A stretch of DNA of 64,000 bases from JANNYA01 sp031422315 (GTDB taxonomy: Bacteria > Pseudomonadota > Gammaproteobacteria > Xanthomonadales > SZUA-5), in NCBI GenBank assembly GCA_031422315.1, contig JANOQN010000011.1:62001-126000 (forward strand), read 5' to 3'. The notes under the pieces are model-generated. The model was not told the DNA's origin. It was given only the letters and a program-made list of their open reading frames with translations, and made no database searches. Numbering within the stretch: position 1 is the stretch's first letter; every line of letters begins with the position of its first letter. The position numbers and the translations under genes were made by a program. This document shows positions 42,730 to 51,678 of the stretch, piece by piece.

Positions 42730-44316
42730 TTAATCTGCGCGGTTGGCCCAAGCGAGTAAACGGTCACTTTCGCTAGATTCGATCTCAGCTGCAGGCCTTG
42801 ATCCTGGAATTTCTTCATTTGGATCAAACCCTAATTCCCTGGCTAGAACGTCAGCGTGTTCTTGATACCGTTTTTCCCTGACTTGTTGATTCTTGAATTG
42901 GACTTCAAGTTTGGAGAATTCTACTAAAATCTCGTTGGATTGGATCCCATGCTCCTGCAGGGAATCAAACAACTCTGAGGCATTGCTGTTGGGCGTTAGA
43001 ATAGAGCCCTCGTCAGGTTCTATTGGATCGTCTGAAGCGCTTTCATCGCCCCGCCACCATTGTAAATATCTCTGGACGCTTGGCCGAAAAACTTGCGCGC
43101 CTTCGCCGATGCTTTCTATTAATTGCATGATTTCCCAATCCAAATTTGCATCGATTGATCGGTCATCAATTAGCCTGATAATCTCTGTTTTTGCAAGCAC
43201 TGCAAAAGTGCCATAACGCGCTAAAGCGTCCATCGCGCGTTTGTGCGGGAAGCCGTCGTACCCTTCAAAATCCCCCAGTCTACCAGCGACAGCACAAACC
43301 AAAGCTGGGCTCGGCTCGCTGACAAGTGCAGCTGCGCACAATGCCCAGTCGCGAACTTCCCAGTCTGCGTCTGTCAATAGCGCAATTAAAGACTCGCTTG
43401 GGCCAAAATGGGCGAAAGCATGTGCTGACGCGCCGCGTTTCGCAGCGGAAGCGCTGCGCATCATGGTGGCTGCTTTTGCACAAAGCTGTTTAGAGTGATT
43501 TCCCTCCAATCGCGCACTTAATGCGCAAGCACAGGCGAAAAGTTGATAAGTATTGACTTTAGTGTTCTTGGCTTTCAATTTATCAATTACAGCGTGCAGC
43601 CAGTCTTCTCTCGCCGGAAAAAAATTGAATACTTGGCACGCGAACGCGACTCGCTGATCGGCAATGTTTTCTTGAAAATCGTTATACAACTGCTCGATTG
43701 CGCTCGGAAATTTACTGCACATTTCAAATAGCAGATTTCGGGCGCTTGGGTAGCCATAGTTGCTTCCCTCCGAATACAAGTACACCAAAACACGGCGTGT
43801 TTCGTGCGGGTACTTCGCTAGGATTTCTAGCGATGTCGCTCTCGTTGTTGGATTGGGATGCGTTAGCCCTGCGCGAAAATGCCCGGTGAGCGCAATGAAT
43901 TCCGTGTCCAAAAAACGCAATAGCAAGTTTGTGCCTTGACCGAACATATCTGGAAAAAAAACGGGTTCCAACGTCGAATCAAGTTCAAATTGAATCGTAT
44001 TTGGGCTTGGCAAGGTTTCGCCGAGCATGTCGTTTGGCAATCGCCAGTTGGAGACTCTCTGGCCTAGCGGCTCAAGCATGCGATCATGCGATTTTGCGGT
44101 GGAATTGAGCCACCAAGCCACCAATTCAGACAAATATTCCGAGCGATTGTCTAAATTCAAAAGGGCGTCTATAAGTAAAATGCGTAATGGAGCCTGGTCT
44201 TCTACAGAAACCAACAATTGCCAAAGCAATTTATCTGCAATTAGCCTTTCACTCAGCGTTGGTGCCAACAGTTGCAAAAGTAGTGAATGCAAACGCGCTG
44301 GTGTGAAGCTAGTCAT
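42730..44316 (-). CDS. HEAT-repeat-like protein
   Basis: A 528-residue soluble protein from ATG 44316; the frame is open to 44418 but MTSFTPARLHSLLLQLLAP looks like the genuine start. It is almost entirely helical. Repeats such as GLTHPNPTTRATSLEILAKY and LLTDADWEVRDWALCAAALV are HEAT-like. The tail (residues ~450-528) is charged and likely coiled. There is no catalytic motif. It is probably a protein-interaction scaffold. It resembles immunity- or effector-associated repeat proteins only in general style. Confidence 0.65.
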   Translation of the reverse strand: MTSFTPARLHSLLLQLLAPTLSERLIADKLLWQLLVSVEDQAPLRILLIDALLNLDNRSEYLSELVAWWLNSTAKSHDRMLEPLGQRVSNWRLPNDMLGETLPSPNTIQFELDSTLEPVFFPDMFGQGTNLLLRFLDTEFIALTGHFRAGLTHPNPTTRATSLEILAKYPHETRRVLVYLYSEGSNYGYPSARNLLFEMCSKFPSAIEQLYNDFQENIADQRVAFACQVFNFFPAREDWLHAVIDKLKAKNTKVNTYQLFACACALSARLEGNHSKQLCAKAATMMRSASAAKRGASAHAFAHFGPSESLIALLTDADWEVRDWALCAAALVSEPSPALVCAVAGRLGDFEGYDGFPHKRAMDALARYGTFAVLAKTEIIRLIDDRSIDANLDWEIMQLIESIGEGAQVFRPSVQRYLQWWRGDESASDDPIEPDEGSILTPNSNASELFDSLQEHGIQSNEILVEFSKLEVQFKNQQVREKRYQEHADVLARELGFDPNEEIPGSRPAAEIESSESDRLLAWANRAD

Positions 44317-44448
44317 AAATTCGTGCCTGTTCTGATTTAACGTCAATAAAAAAGTATGTTCGCAAGCGGCGATTTTGTGTGCCGGCCTGTTACCGGCCTG
44401 GACATCCCTCAGATTCATCCTACACGAACCAATCTGAGCGCCTCACAG

Positions 44449-44710
44449 AATCGTTGCGTGCGCCGCTCTTAGCTGTGCGGGGATGACAAATACACCGGCA
44501 AGTCTTTCGAGCCCCGCAAGCGTTGGGTAGAAAAAAGTAACTTGGAACTCGGCGATATTCTTGCCTGCGGAATTTATTCGTGGGCCGTCATGAGCAATCA
44601 CTTGCATATTGTGGTTCACATGAGCCCTCAAGCTTCAATTGCTTGAACTAAAGAAGAAGTTGCAGAGCGTTTGGGTGAAAACGGGTGTTTTGGCCGCACT
44701 ACCGCTGGAC
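44449..44710 (+). pseudogene. HUH (Y1) transposase remnant with intact HUH motif, two nonsense codons
   Basis: One continuous frame reads NRCVRRS-stop-LCGDDKYTGKSFEP, then RKRWVEK, CGIYSWAVMSNHLHIVVHMS, QASIA-stop-TKEEVAERLG. SNHLHIVVH is the HUH metal motif of IS200/REP-type transposases. Two in-frame stops (the second a TGG to TGA change by inference) and lack of a C-terminus show decay. It is the least degraded of the five copies. Confidence 0.75.
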
Positions 44711-44800
44711 CGTTTGAAATAGATTCACTCTAGTCGGCGTGTCTTCCGCCGATTCTCGGCTATTAAAACCGTTAACCTTTCCAAGGGCCAAGACATCCTG

Positions 44801-45357
44801 CTAATCAATCGTCTCAAATCCACTTTGGAATAGATCAATTTCGTGAAGATAGACTGCTCCAACATTTGAGTCCCCTGTTGAGTAAATGCTTTCAACACTT
44901 GGCGAACCCAACAAAACAGTATCACTAGATAAGCTAAGGGAATTGGCAAAAAAATCGCCCTCTTTCAAGTCAATTGGCTTTATCTCAGTTTTCAGGCTCC
45001 AGACACCTCCGTTTCGCACGAAGACAAACGCTGACCCATTGAAAGGTGGAGTAGCGGAAAAGGCCCGAGTAACGACTGCGGTCTCGCCGTCAAGCGCAAC
45101 ATGAGTGCCAAACCTTTCTCCACTATTTAAACTGCTAGCGAAGAGTTTTGCCTGTTCAATCCATGCGTTTTCAGCGCCAATGAAAACATAAGCTGCCCCC
45201 GATTCAAGCGCAATTGATGAGTCACTGAGCGACGCGCCAACTAAAATTTCTGTCGGAGATCGCAACATCGCCACCGAAGAAGTCATTCGCAGAGCTATCA
45301 GTTGCGGTCAGTTTTGACTGTTGAGCCCATACAGCATCCTCGCGCGTAACAAACCCG
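44801..45357 (-). pseudogene. FG-GAP-repeat secreted protein remnant with GFE tail
   Basis: The 44801-45286 frame contains FG-GAP/integrin-type repeats (ESGAAYVFIGAENAWIEQAK, then SGERFGTHVALDGETAVV) and ends EIDLFQSGFETID. Upstream, a different frame gives AGFVTREDAVWAQQSKLTAT followed by DSSANDFFGGDVAIS, the preceding repeat. A frameshift near 45265 therefore breaks the gene, and the signal peptide is not found. It would have been an exported beta-propeller protein. Confidence 0.6.
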
Positions 45358-45518
45358 GCATATTCGACAGGCAATACGCCGCAAAACCGCGCATCGTATC
45401 GCTCGTGTGCATGCGAAACTGCAAACCAGCGGCAAGAGACGAGTCAATTCGGAAACTTGACGTTTGGGTCGCAATTGCCAGCAAAAAAATAAATGTTTGG
45501 TTCTTTGCGGCGCAATAC

Positions 45519-46871
45519 TCACCCTGCCTTTACTCTCGTTAATAACTTACTGAATTCACCCACATTTTTCTGATCAGGCAGTTGTTTAACCGCGCGGCTT
45601 AACTCGGAAATCAATCCGGGCAGTACGCCGACTTTCAACAATAGCGTGCTGAATTTAGCGTCTAAATCTTGGATGTTCAGTGGCAGCGCCGGATCGCCCC
45701 AGGCATCTTTCACCGCAGCCTCGATTTTTTCACCGGTGTTGAGCGTGGCTTCAATGCGCGCGCCGTAGTGATTCGGATAGCTGCGCGTTAATTCCGGATC
45801 GACATGCAAGCTAACTAACTTTCGCAGCGCAATGATTTTCGGATTATCGAATGGCGGTGAAAAATCATCCAAGTTGGGTTTGATTTTGACTAGCGCGACC
45901 GCTACTGCATGCTGGATCGAGAACTTCGCTTCAATTTCCACGCGCGGTTCGGGCTTGTCGCAAAAGGTAATTGCATCGCTATACGTATGAACCGCAATGC
46001 TGCTGATCTCAGCGCCGGCGGGCAGGCTAGCTTTCAATTTCAGCGCGGCATCTATTGCAGGATGCGCATGTCTACAAGCAGGCCAAGGCTTGAAACTGAC
46101 GTCTAAAATTCGAAACGGTGCTTCCGGCTCTAGAATGATTTCTATCGGGCTGCCATCGGGGGCAATCGCTTTGAACAAGCCTTGCGGGCCTTCCAGAATG
46201 TGTTTGGGGCCGGTGAAATTGCGCTTGGCGAGCAGCGCCGCCAACATGCCCGATTGCGCGGCTAAACCTGCGTGCAGCGATTTGCTCATGCAGGGCTCGT
46301 GGCGCATTTGCCAAAAACCGCCGGTTCTAGTGCCCGCGTTGCCAAGCGCCCAAATGAACTGCTCGTCGGTCAATTCCAGCAAATCCGCCGCCGCTGCTGC
46401 CGCGCCAAAACTGCCGGCGGTGGAAGTATTGTGGAAAAACGCGTAGTGCTTCGGGCCTAAAAACTGCCCAATCCGAATCATGACCTCATAGCCGCGTACG
46501 ATGGCGTCCAACATCCGCGCGCCGCTCGCACCGGTATGTTCGGCGATGGCAAGGGCCACGGGAATCACCACCGGGCCCGGGTGCAAAATGGAGCTGCGGT
46601 GCACATCGTCCATCTCTGCTACATTGCCCAGGCAGGCATTGTGAAACGCGGCTTGTTCGAAGTATTTTTTGCCAGCGCCCAAGGCATTTGCGCTGCCTTC
46701 GGGCACATCACGCAAATAGTTCAGCAGCGATTTGCCGTGCAAATAGCGCAGCCCATAAACCGCGCAGCCAAGCCAATCTAATACGTGCAGCGCAGCTTTC
46801 AAGCGTACGTCCATCGGCACTTCGCGGCGGCACATCGCCACGATTTCTTGCGTCAGCGGATTCAAAATCAT
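45519..46871 (-). CDS. MmgE/PrpD-family protein
   Basis: A 450-residue enzyme of the 2-methylcitrate dehydratase/iminodisuccinate epimerase superfamily. AALHVLDWLGCAVYG, AEMDDVHRSSILHPGPVVIP, GYEVMIRIGQFL, STAGSFGAAAAAADLL and KPWPACRHAHPAIDAAL are typical (D, H and K active-site segments). No prpB/prpC is nearby, so methylcitrate-cycle involvement is uncertain. It follows the MaoC-like gene by 24 bp on the same strand, suggesting an acyl-CoA or organic-acid hydration pathway. Confidence 0.9.
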   Translation of the reverse strand: MILNPLTQEIVAMCRREVPMDVRLKAALHVLDWLGCAVYGLRYLHGKSLLNYLRDVPEGSANALGAGKKYFEQAAFHNACLGNVAEMDDVHRSSILHPGPVVIPVALAIAEHTGASGARMLDAIVRGYEVMIRIGQFLGPKHYAFFHNTSTAGSFGAAAAAADLLELTDEQFIWALGNAGTRTGGFWQMRHEPCMSKSLHAGLAAQSGMLAALLAKRNFTGPKHILEGPQGLFKAIAPDGSPIEIILEPEAPFRILDVSFKPWPACRHAHPAIDAALKLKASLPAGAEISSIAVHTYSDAITFCDKPEPRVEIEAKFSIQHAVAVALVKIKPNLDDFSPPFDNPKIIALRKLVSLHVDPELTRSYPNHYGARIEATLNTGEKIEAAVKDAWGDPALPLNIQDLDAKFSTLLLKVGVLPGLISELSRAVKQLPDQKNVGEFSKLLTRVKAG

Positions 46872-46895
46872 AGGGGTTTTCGGCTTATTTCGTGT

Positions 46896-47411
46896 TTAGT
46901 AATTTGCTTTAACTTCATTATCAAAGCCCCGCTTGGCAATCAGCATGGTGCGATTAAATACGCAGACCAATTTGCCGTCTTGGTTTTTGCCGTTGGTACG
47001 CACCGTCACGATGCCGGCCTGCGGCCTAGAATTCGATTCGCGCTTATCCAGCACTTCGCTATCGGCGTAGAGCGTGTCTCCGGCAAATACGGGTGCGGTC
47101 AACTTGATCTCAGACCAGCCCAAATTAGCAATCGCCTTTTGCGAAACGTCCGTTACGCTCATGCCCACCATCAGCGCTACGGTAAACGGGCTGCACACAA
47201 TGCAGCGGCCAAATTCCGAATGCTTAGCGTATTCCTTATCAAAATGCATCGGATGGGTATTCATGGTCAGCAGCGTGAACCAAGTGTTGTCAGCCTCGCT
47301 AATCGTGCGGCCTGGCCGGTGTTCGTAGCGATCACCGACCGCAAAATCCTCAAAATACCGACCAAATCGTTCGCGGTAATGTTGTGGGCCTAGTTCGGCT
47401 GCGTTTTGCAT
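46896..47411 (-). CDS. MaoC-family hydratase
   Basis: A 171-residue hot-dog-fold protein. RYFEDFAVGDRYEHRPGRTI, NTWFTLLTMNTHPMHFD and PVFAGDTLYADSEVLDKRES match MaoC-like (R)-enoyl-CoA or mesaconyl-CoA hydratases. The catalytic D/N-x-x-H region reads TMNTHPMHFD. Cytoplasmic. First gene of a two-gene unit with the PrpD-family gene. Confidence 0.9.
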   Translation of the reverse strand: MQNAAELGPQHYRERFGRYFEDFAVGDRYEHRPGRTISEADNTWFTLLTMNTHPMHFDKEYAKHSEFGRCIVCSPFTVALMVGMSVTDVSQKAIANLGWSEIKLTAPVFAGDTLYADSEVLDKRESNSRPQAGIVTVRTNGKNQDGKLVCVFNRTMLIAKRGFDNEVKANY

Positions 47412-47508
47412 AAGGTTCCTTGAGTTTTGTTCGTGCGTTTTTGACCTGCCACTTTATCGAGTGCAACGCGTCGGCGCTAGCCTTATTGCGGTTTGGAATA
47501 TTGATTAA

Positions 47509-47655
47509 GAACTTCAGCCCGGAACATTCGTATTCAAACCTGCTAAAACGCATTCCGCTGACGTGTTGAAAGGCATGTTTTGGCCTGCCAAGAAAGTCGT
47601 TTCAATTGAGGAAATGAACGCCGCTATTGCGGCGCGCGGTGCCTCAGCAAACTGA
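47509..47655 (+). pseudogene. possible AbrB/MazE-type antitoxin C-terminal remnant
   Basis: An open frame after a TAA at 47506 reads LQPGTFVFKPAKTHSADVLK, then MFWPAKKVVSIEEMNAAIAA and RGASAN-stop. The VSIEEMNxAIxxRG ending is common in AbrB-family antitoxins. There is no start codon or swapped-hairpin DNA-binding domain, and no toxin gene follows. Fragment only. Confidence 0.35.
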
Positions 47656-47682
47656 TCTGACTTGACATTACTCATGGTCAAA

Positions 47683-48390
47683 TTAGCGCGCGCCAAAAAT
47701 ACCAGAACCAACCCGCACCAGCGTAGCGCCATATGTACATGCCAGCTCAAAATCATCGCTCATGCCCATCGATAAGCTATCGCATAGGTTGCGCTGATCT
47801 GGAAATTCATCCTGCATTTGCGATTGTAGCGAATGAAAAAGACGCTGCATGGCGGCGAAGCTTTGCCCTAAATCTCCGGCGGGATTTGGGATGGCCATCA
47901 GCCCGCGCAAGGCTAAGCGTTCGTGCTTTGCAATCAAGCGGGCAAGCGGCGCAATGTCTGTAACGGCGCAGCCGGATTTTGTTGCTTCGGCGTCGATATT
48001 GACTTGAATCAGCACATTCAGTGGCGGCTTTGATACGGGTCTAGCATTGGCCAACAATGGCGCGAGTTTGGCCCGATCAAGGGTGTGCAGCCAGTCAAAA
48101 TTCTCAGCTATTTCTCGGCATTTATTCGATTGCAGCGGGCCGATGAAATGCCATTCGAGCTGAGCTGCAATCGCAGGATTTGACGCACATAGCTCGGCCT
48201 GTTTGGCGAGTGCTTCTTGTACGTAATTTTCGCCAAACAAGCGCTGGCCTGCATCCGTAGCGGCCATGACATCGCTGGCGGGTTTGGTTTTACTGACGGC
48301 AATGAGCTTGACGTGTGCGGGAAGGCGCTCGCGTAATGCAGTTAGGTTTTGGGTGATTTCTATGGTTCGGGTATTTAGTGTCAATTCCAA
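47683..48390 (-). CDS. yggS: YggS-family PLP-binding protein
   Basis: A 235-residue single-domain PLP homeostasis protein. The cofactor Lys is in LIAVSKTKPA. FGENYVQEA, LEWHFIGPLQSNK, LRGLMAIPN, SMGMSDDFELA and TLVRVGSGIFG are the family motifs. It controls pyridoxal-phosphate and amino-acid balance in other bacteria. Start uncertain: TTG at 48390 or 48384; no ATG upstream. Often next to pilT or proC, but neither is here. Confidence 0.94.
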   Translation of the reverse strand: MELTLNTRTIEITQNLTALRERLPAHVKLIAVSKTKPASDVMAATDAGQRLFGENYVQEALAKQAELCASNPAIAAQLEWHFIGPLQSNKCREIAENFDWLHTLDRAKLAPLLANARPVSKPPLNVLIQVNIDAEATKSGCAVTDIAPLARLIAKHERLALRGLMAIPNPAGDLGQSFAAMQRLFHSLQSQMQDEFPDQRNLCDSLSMGMSDDFELACTYGATLVRVGSGIFGAR

Positions 48391-48467
48391 CTGCTCCAGC
48401 GGTTAGCTTATCGGGACGCAAACATTTGCTTGGTTTTGCATTTAAGTATCAGCAACTCACTTCCACC

Positions 48468-48609
48468 TCGTCATCCTGGATACGCGGGAACTCAGTACAG
48501 GTGTCAAAAAATCGTAGAGTTTCAAGAGTGCCTAAACCTGCGCATTTTTATGCCAACAAGCATATCTAAAACTCGGGGAGCCTGGGTCCCCGCCTGCGCG
48601 GGGATGACG
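48468..48609. repeat. inverted pair of CCCCGCGAAGGCGGGG-type repeats
   Basis: The left arm (48468-48515) is a degenerate copy containing CAGTACAGGTGTCAAAAA. The right arm (48581-48609) is an inverted copy (GGGTCCCCGCCTGCGCGGGG). Together they form a bipartite intergenic element of the same family as 29043-29250 and 53694-53787. Confidence 0.75.
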
Positions 48610-48697
48610 GTAAGCTCGTTGAACTTGATCAAGGCGATGACGGCGTGTTTTTTCAACGCTAAATATTGAACGATGGTTTTAGCGCTGAAGCACTAGG

Positions 48698-49411
48698 TCA
48701 AACCTGCACCGGCAGATGCCAATCTATCGCTCCAATGCCATGTTCCTGCAAATACGCATTGGCTTTAGAAAAATGCTGACAGCCAAAAAAGCCGCTATGC
48801 GCGGACAGTGGCGATGGATGTGCGGCTTCCAAAACTAGGTGGCGAGTCCGGTCAATGCGAGCGCCTTTGAGCTTGGCATTGCGGCCCCACAGCAAAAATA
48901 CGACGTGCTCGCGCTCGGTATTGACCAAGTCAACCACTGCATCGGTCAGCACTTCCCAGCCTCGGCCTTTGTGGCTATCGGGCTGGCCGGCTTCGACGCT
49001 TAAAACCGCATTGAGCAACAAAACCCCGCGTTCTGCCCAGGCTTGCAAATAGCCATGTTTGACTGGCACAAATGCTACATCGCGGGCGAGCTCTTGATAG
49101 ATATTGACCAATGATCTAGGCACTGCAACGCCGGGTTTGACTGAAAAACTTAAGCCGTGCGCTTGGCCTGCGCCAGGGTAAGGGTCTTGCCCTAAAATAA
49201 CCAGTTTAACTGCGCTCAGCGGCGTGGCATTGAGTGCATTGAGCGATTCACTGAGCGGTGGATAGATGCGCTTGCCTGCAGTGATTTCGCTCTTTAAAAA
49301 CGCGCGCAGGTCTTGTATCGCTTCGCTTGCAAAAACAGGCGCGAGCGGCTCTGCCCAGCTTGAATCAAGCTTTGGATTGGGCTTGTCGCTCGCGCCTGAA
49401 TTCATTGGCAT
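48698..49411 (-). CDS. ung: uracil-DNA glycosylase (family 1)
   Basis: A 237-residue base-excision repair enzyme removing uracil from DNA. The catalytic water loop is VILGQDPYPGAGQAHGLSFS and the leucine/intercalation loop is AAHPSPLSAHSGFFG. LLLNAVLSVEAGQPDSHKG and VVFLLWGRNAKLKGA complete the family pattern. Start ATG 49411 (ATG 49405 also possible). Monocistronic by context. Confidence 0.97.
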   Translation of the reverse strand: MPMNSGASDKPNPKLDSSWAEPLAPVFASEAIQDLRAFLKSEITAGKRIYPPLSESLNALNATPLSAVKLVILGQDPYPGAGQAHGLSFSVKPGVAVPRSLVNIYQELARDVAFVPVKHGYLQAWAERGVLLLNAVLSVEAGQPDSHKGRGWEVLTDAVVDLVNTEREHVVFLLWGRNAKLKGARIDRTRHLVLEAAHPSPLSAHSGFFGCQHFSKANAYLQEHGIGAIDWHLPVQV

Positions 49412-49438
49412 GAGATTACCGGCGTGAGATCACTGAAC

Positions 49439-50992
49439 CTAACGCTGATTGCCGTCAGGCTTAGTTTCACTGGCTGGCAGCACTTCACTTGAATTGAAGG
49501 TGCCGTCTAGCTGTGGAACTTCGATAGGCGCGGGCAGGGCATCTTCGGCGTAGTTCGGTGCACCGCTAAAGCGCGCGTTTTTCACCAATTCCCAACCGCG
49601 CACGCTGATTTGTTCTGCTGCAAGTTCACTGACTTTGCCGGATACATCTATCCGAACGCGCTTTTCACGCAGCTGTGGCTCGCCTAAAAATGCGCGAAAT
49701 TTAGCGTTCAAATGTACGTAATCTACCGGCGCTGGCACCAGAACACGACCATCAGCAAGCTCGAACGCTGGCGTTACGCCGACAAGCATCACGCCGGTCA
49801 CAGCGGGCTGCGCGAGGTGTTGTTGCTGCGCCATACGCATCGCGTTGACGATAAAGCGCGCCTCTAATTCCGAGTCAACGTAGCGCAAATAGCTGAGCAA
49901 ATCCTTCCAGCCGTTGGCGGTCCAATTTTGCGCGATCGCATCGACAATTTCAGTCTGTAAGGTCGGTGTGAAAGTGCTGTTGCGCAAAAAATTACGCGCG
50001 ACATCGCCGTCGATACCGATTTTCTTAAGCTCTTTGGCGTTTCGCTTGCGCACATCTTCGGGTGGCAAGTCGTACACAATGCTGTTGATTTTTCTAGCTC
50101 GGCTGACCACAAAACTCGCGCCGCCGGTGATCGCGCCCAGCGTTAACCCGGTTGCTTTGCCACCTGCCAAATAGCTCCAGGCGAAGGCATCTAAGCGATC
50201 TTCAATTTGCGGATTGCTGGTGTATGGGTCAACTTCCAAGGTTTTAGTTAGCTCGCGCCGCGCGCTGTTATAGCCGATGTACGAAAGCCCAAACTTGCGG
50301 CCCTGATTTTGCGCGCGATCTTCCCAGGTTTTCTCAGCTGATGCGGGCGGATCAGGCAAGAACGCGTTGAACTCAGGTGGCGCTTCTTCGCCGCGAATTT
50401 TGCCGCGCGCGTCGTCGCTTAGCTCTTTGCCTTTGAGTTTGATGCTATCCCAAGTGCTGGAAATTTTATTGCGAATGCCCTCGGGAATTGCTTTGGCGGT
50501 GGCTTCTGGATCGCGAAATACGTTGTACAGCGCAGTGCCGGTGCGCTTGAGCGACGTAGCAGCGGCTTTGCCGAAAACTTTGAGCTCGCTCATGCGTTCA
50601 AGCTGGGCCAAGGCTGAAATCTCGTGGATACGTTGCTCGGCGATCTCTGCGCTAACTGCATCAAGCCGGCCATAGTCGCTTTTGATCAAAAACTCCGCTT
50701 GATGACCTTGGAAGCGCACTTCCGGCGCTACCTGGAACTGCTCGCCAGATAGCATGCTCGGCTGCAGTAAGTCTAAAGCGTACAGCTTTGGAATTTCAGC
50801 GCCAGCTATTCGTAGCGCGCTAGCGTCAGCGGTTGCTGCTTTTGCTATTTCTGTGGCGGGCGCGGCGGGTGCTACCCGCACCGATCTTGGCTTACTACAA
50901 GCCACCAAGCTTGCCATGATAGCGATGGAAATCGCGGTTTTTAGTACGGCTGAGCCAGTCAGCGCAGAGAATTTAGCCGTGATAAGGCGCAT
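49439..50992 (-). CDS. putative outer-membrane/periplasmic lipoprotein
   Basis: A 517-residue protein. A signal peptide ends in lipobox LVAC at about residues 29-32 (AIMASLVACSKP). The mature protein has a long helical region (residues ~110-200), a short hydrophobic GLTLGAITGGASFVVS segment (~285-300) and a C-terminal part with ELADGRVLVPAPVDYVHLNA. I do not recognise the family. It lies 28 bp upstream of ung on the same strand; it faces away from the 51261 gene. Confidence 0.7.
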   Translation of the reverse strand: MRLITAKFSALTGSAVLKTAISIAIMASLVACSKPRSVRVAPAAPATEIAKAATADASALRIAGAEIPKLYALDLLQPSMLSGEQFQVAPEVRFQGHQAEFLIKSDYGRLDAVSAEIAEQRIHEISALAQLERMSELKVFGKAAATSLKRTGTALYNVFRDPEATAKAIPEGIRNKISSTWDSIKLKGKELSDDARGKIRGEEAPPEFNAFLPDPPASAEKTWEDRAQNQGRKFGLSYIGYNSARRELTKTLEVDPYTSNPQIEDRLDAFAWSYLAGGKATGLTLGAITGGASFVVSRARKINSIVYDLPPEDVRKRNAKELKKIGIDGDVARNFLRNSTFTPTLQTEIVDAIAQNWTANGWKDLLSYLRYVDSELEARFIVNAMRMAQQQHLAQPAVTGVMLVGVTPAFELADGRVLVPAPVDYVHLNAKFRAFLGEPQLREKRVRIDVSGKVSELAAEQISVRGWELVKNARFSGAPNYAEDALPAPIEVPQLDGTFNSSEVLPASETKPDGNQR

Positions 50993-51260
50993 AGATACCC
51001 CAAAATTTAGGTGGAAGACGAATCAATATTAGCAAGCAAACCCGCGCAAATGCAGGCGCTGCCGCACTTTCGGACAAGTTGCAAGGGTTACACAGTGCGC
51101 CTGAATCAATCAATCGCTACTTTGAATTCGCCAACTGATTGGCGGAATGTAACTTAAGTTTGCGCCAAATTAGCGTCACTCAAAGCGAAACACTGGCTTC
51201 GAAAAAAAATATAGATATCCCATTGCTCGTTTCTTCTAAAATCCAAGTCAGAGAAAATTT

Positions 51261-51572
51261 ATGAAAACTTATTTAAACGTCTTAGCCGTGATTGTCCTCT
51301 TTGCAGCAAGTACAAGTATCGTTTCTGCCGCGCCATCGCGCATCAACCCTTCGCAAACGCTGGAAGGCCAAATCGGTAAATTTTTAGAGCCAGGTTTATT
51401 TTGGCTGACTGAAAAAGACGGTACGCGAACACTGGTTTATAGCGATGGTGAATCCACCAAGTCATTCAAAAGCGGACAAAATGTGCGTGTAACCGGAACC
51501 CAGCCGCTTGATTGGGCGCGCTTGGCAGAATCAGAGTTAAGCGCACAGAAAATCGAGTTAGTGCGCTTCTAG
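51261..51572 (+). CDS. small periplasmic protein, OB-fold-like
   Basis: A 103-residue protein with a signal peptide (LNVLAVIVLFAASTSIVSAA, cleavage near residue 24). The ~78-residue mature part is beta-rich (TLEGQIGKFLEPGLFWLTE, GQNVRVTGTQPLDWARLA), like bacterial OB-fold proteins of the BOF or DUF5666 kind; the fold is my inference. It lies ~105 bp before the VWA lipoprotein gene on the same strand. Confidence 0.65.
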   Translation: MKTYLNVLAVIVLFAASTSIVSAAPSRINPSQTLEGQIGKFLEPGLFWLTEKDGTRTLVYSDGESTKSFKSGQNVRVTGTQPLDWARLAESELSAQKIELVRF

Positions 51573-51678
51573 AGATTGGATGTTTGCGCAATTTATTTTG
51601 CGCACCCTTAACCCCAATGCCATGTGCGCTTCGTGTTGAGCTGGGCTTACCCGCCCACACTCATCAGGAGCCGCTCAA

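Noticed and set aside
45298..45522. Minus-strand 74-codon frame upstream of the FG-GAP remnant
   Set aside because: The neighbouring frame carries the FG-GAP sequence; this one is Cys/Arg-rich and looks like a shadow.
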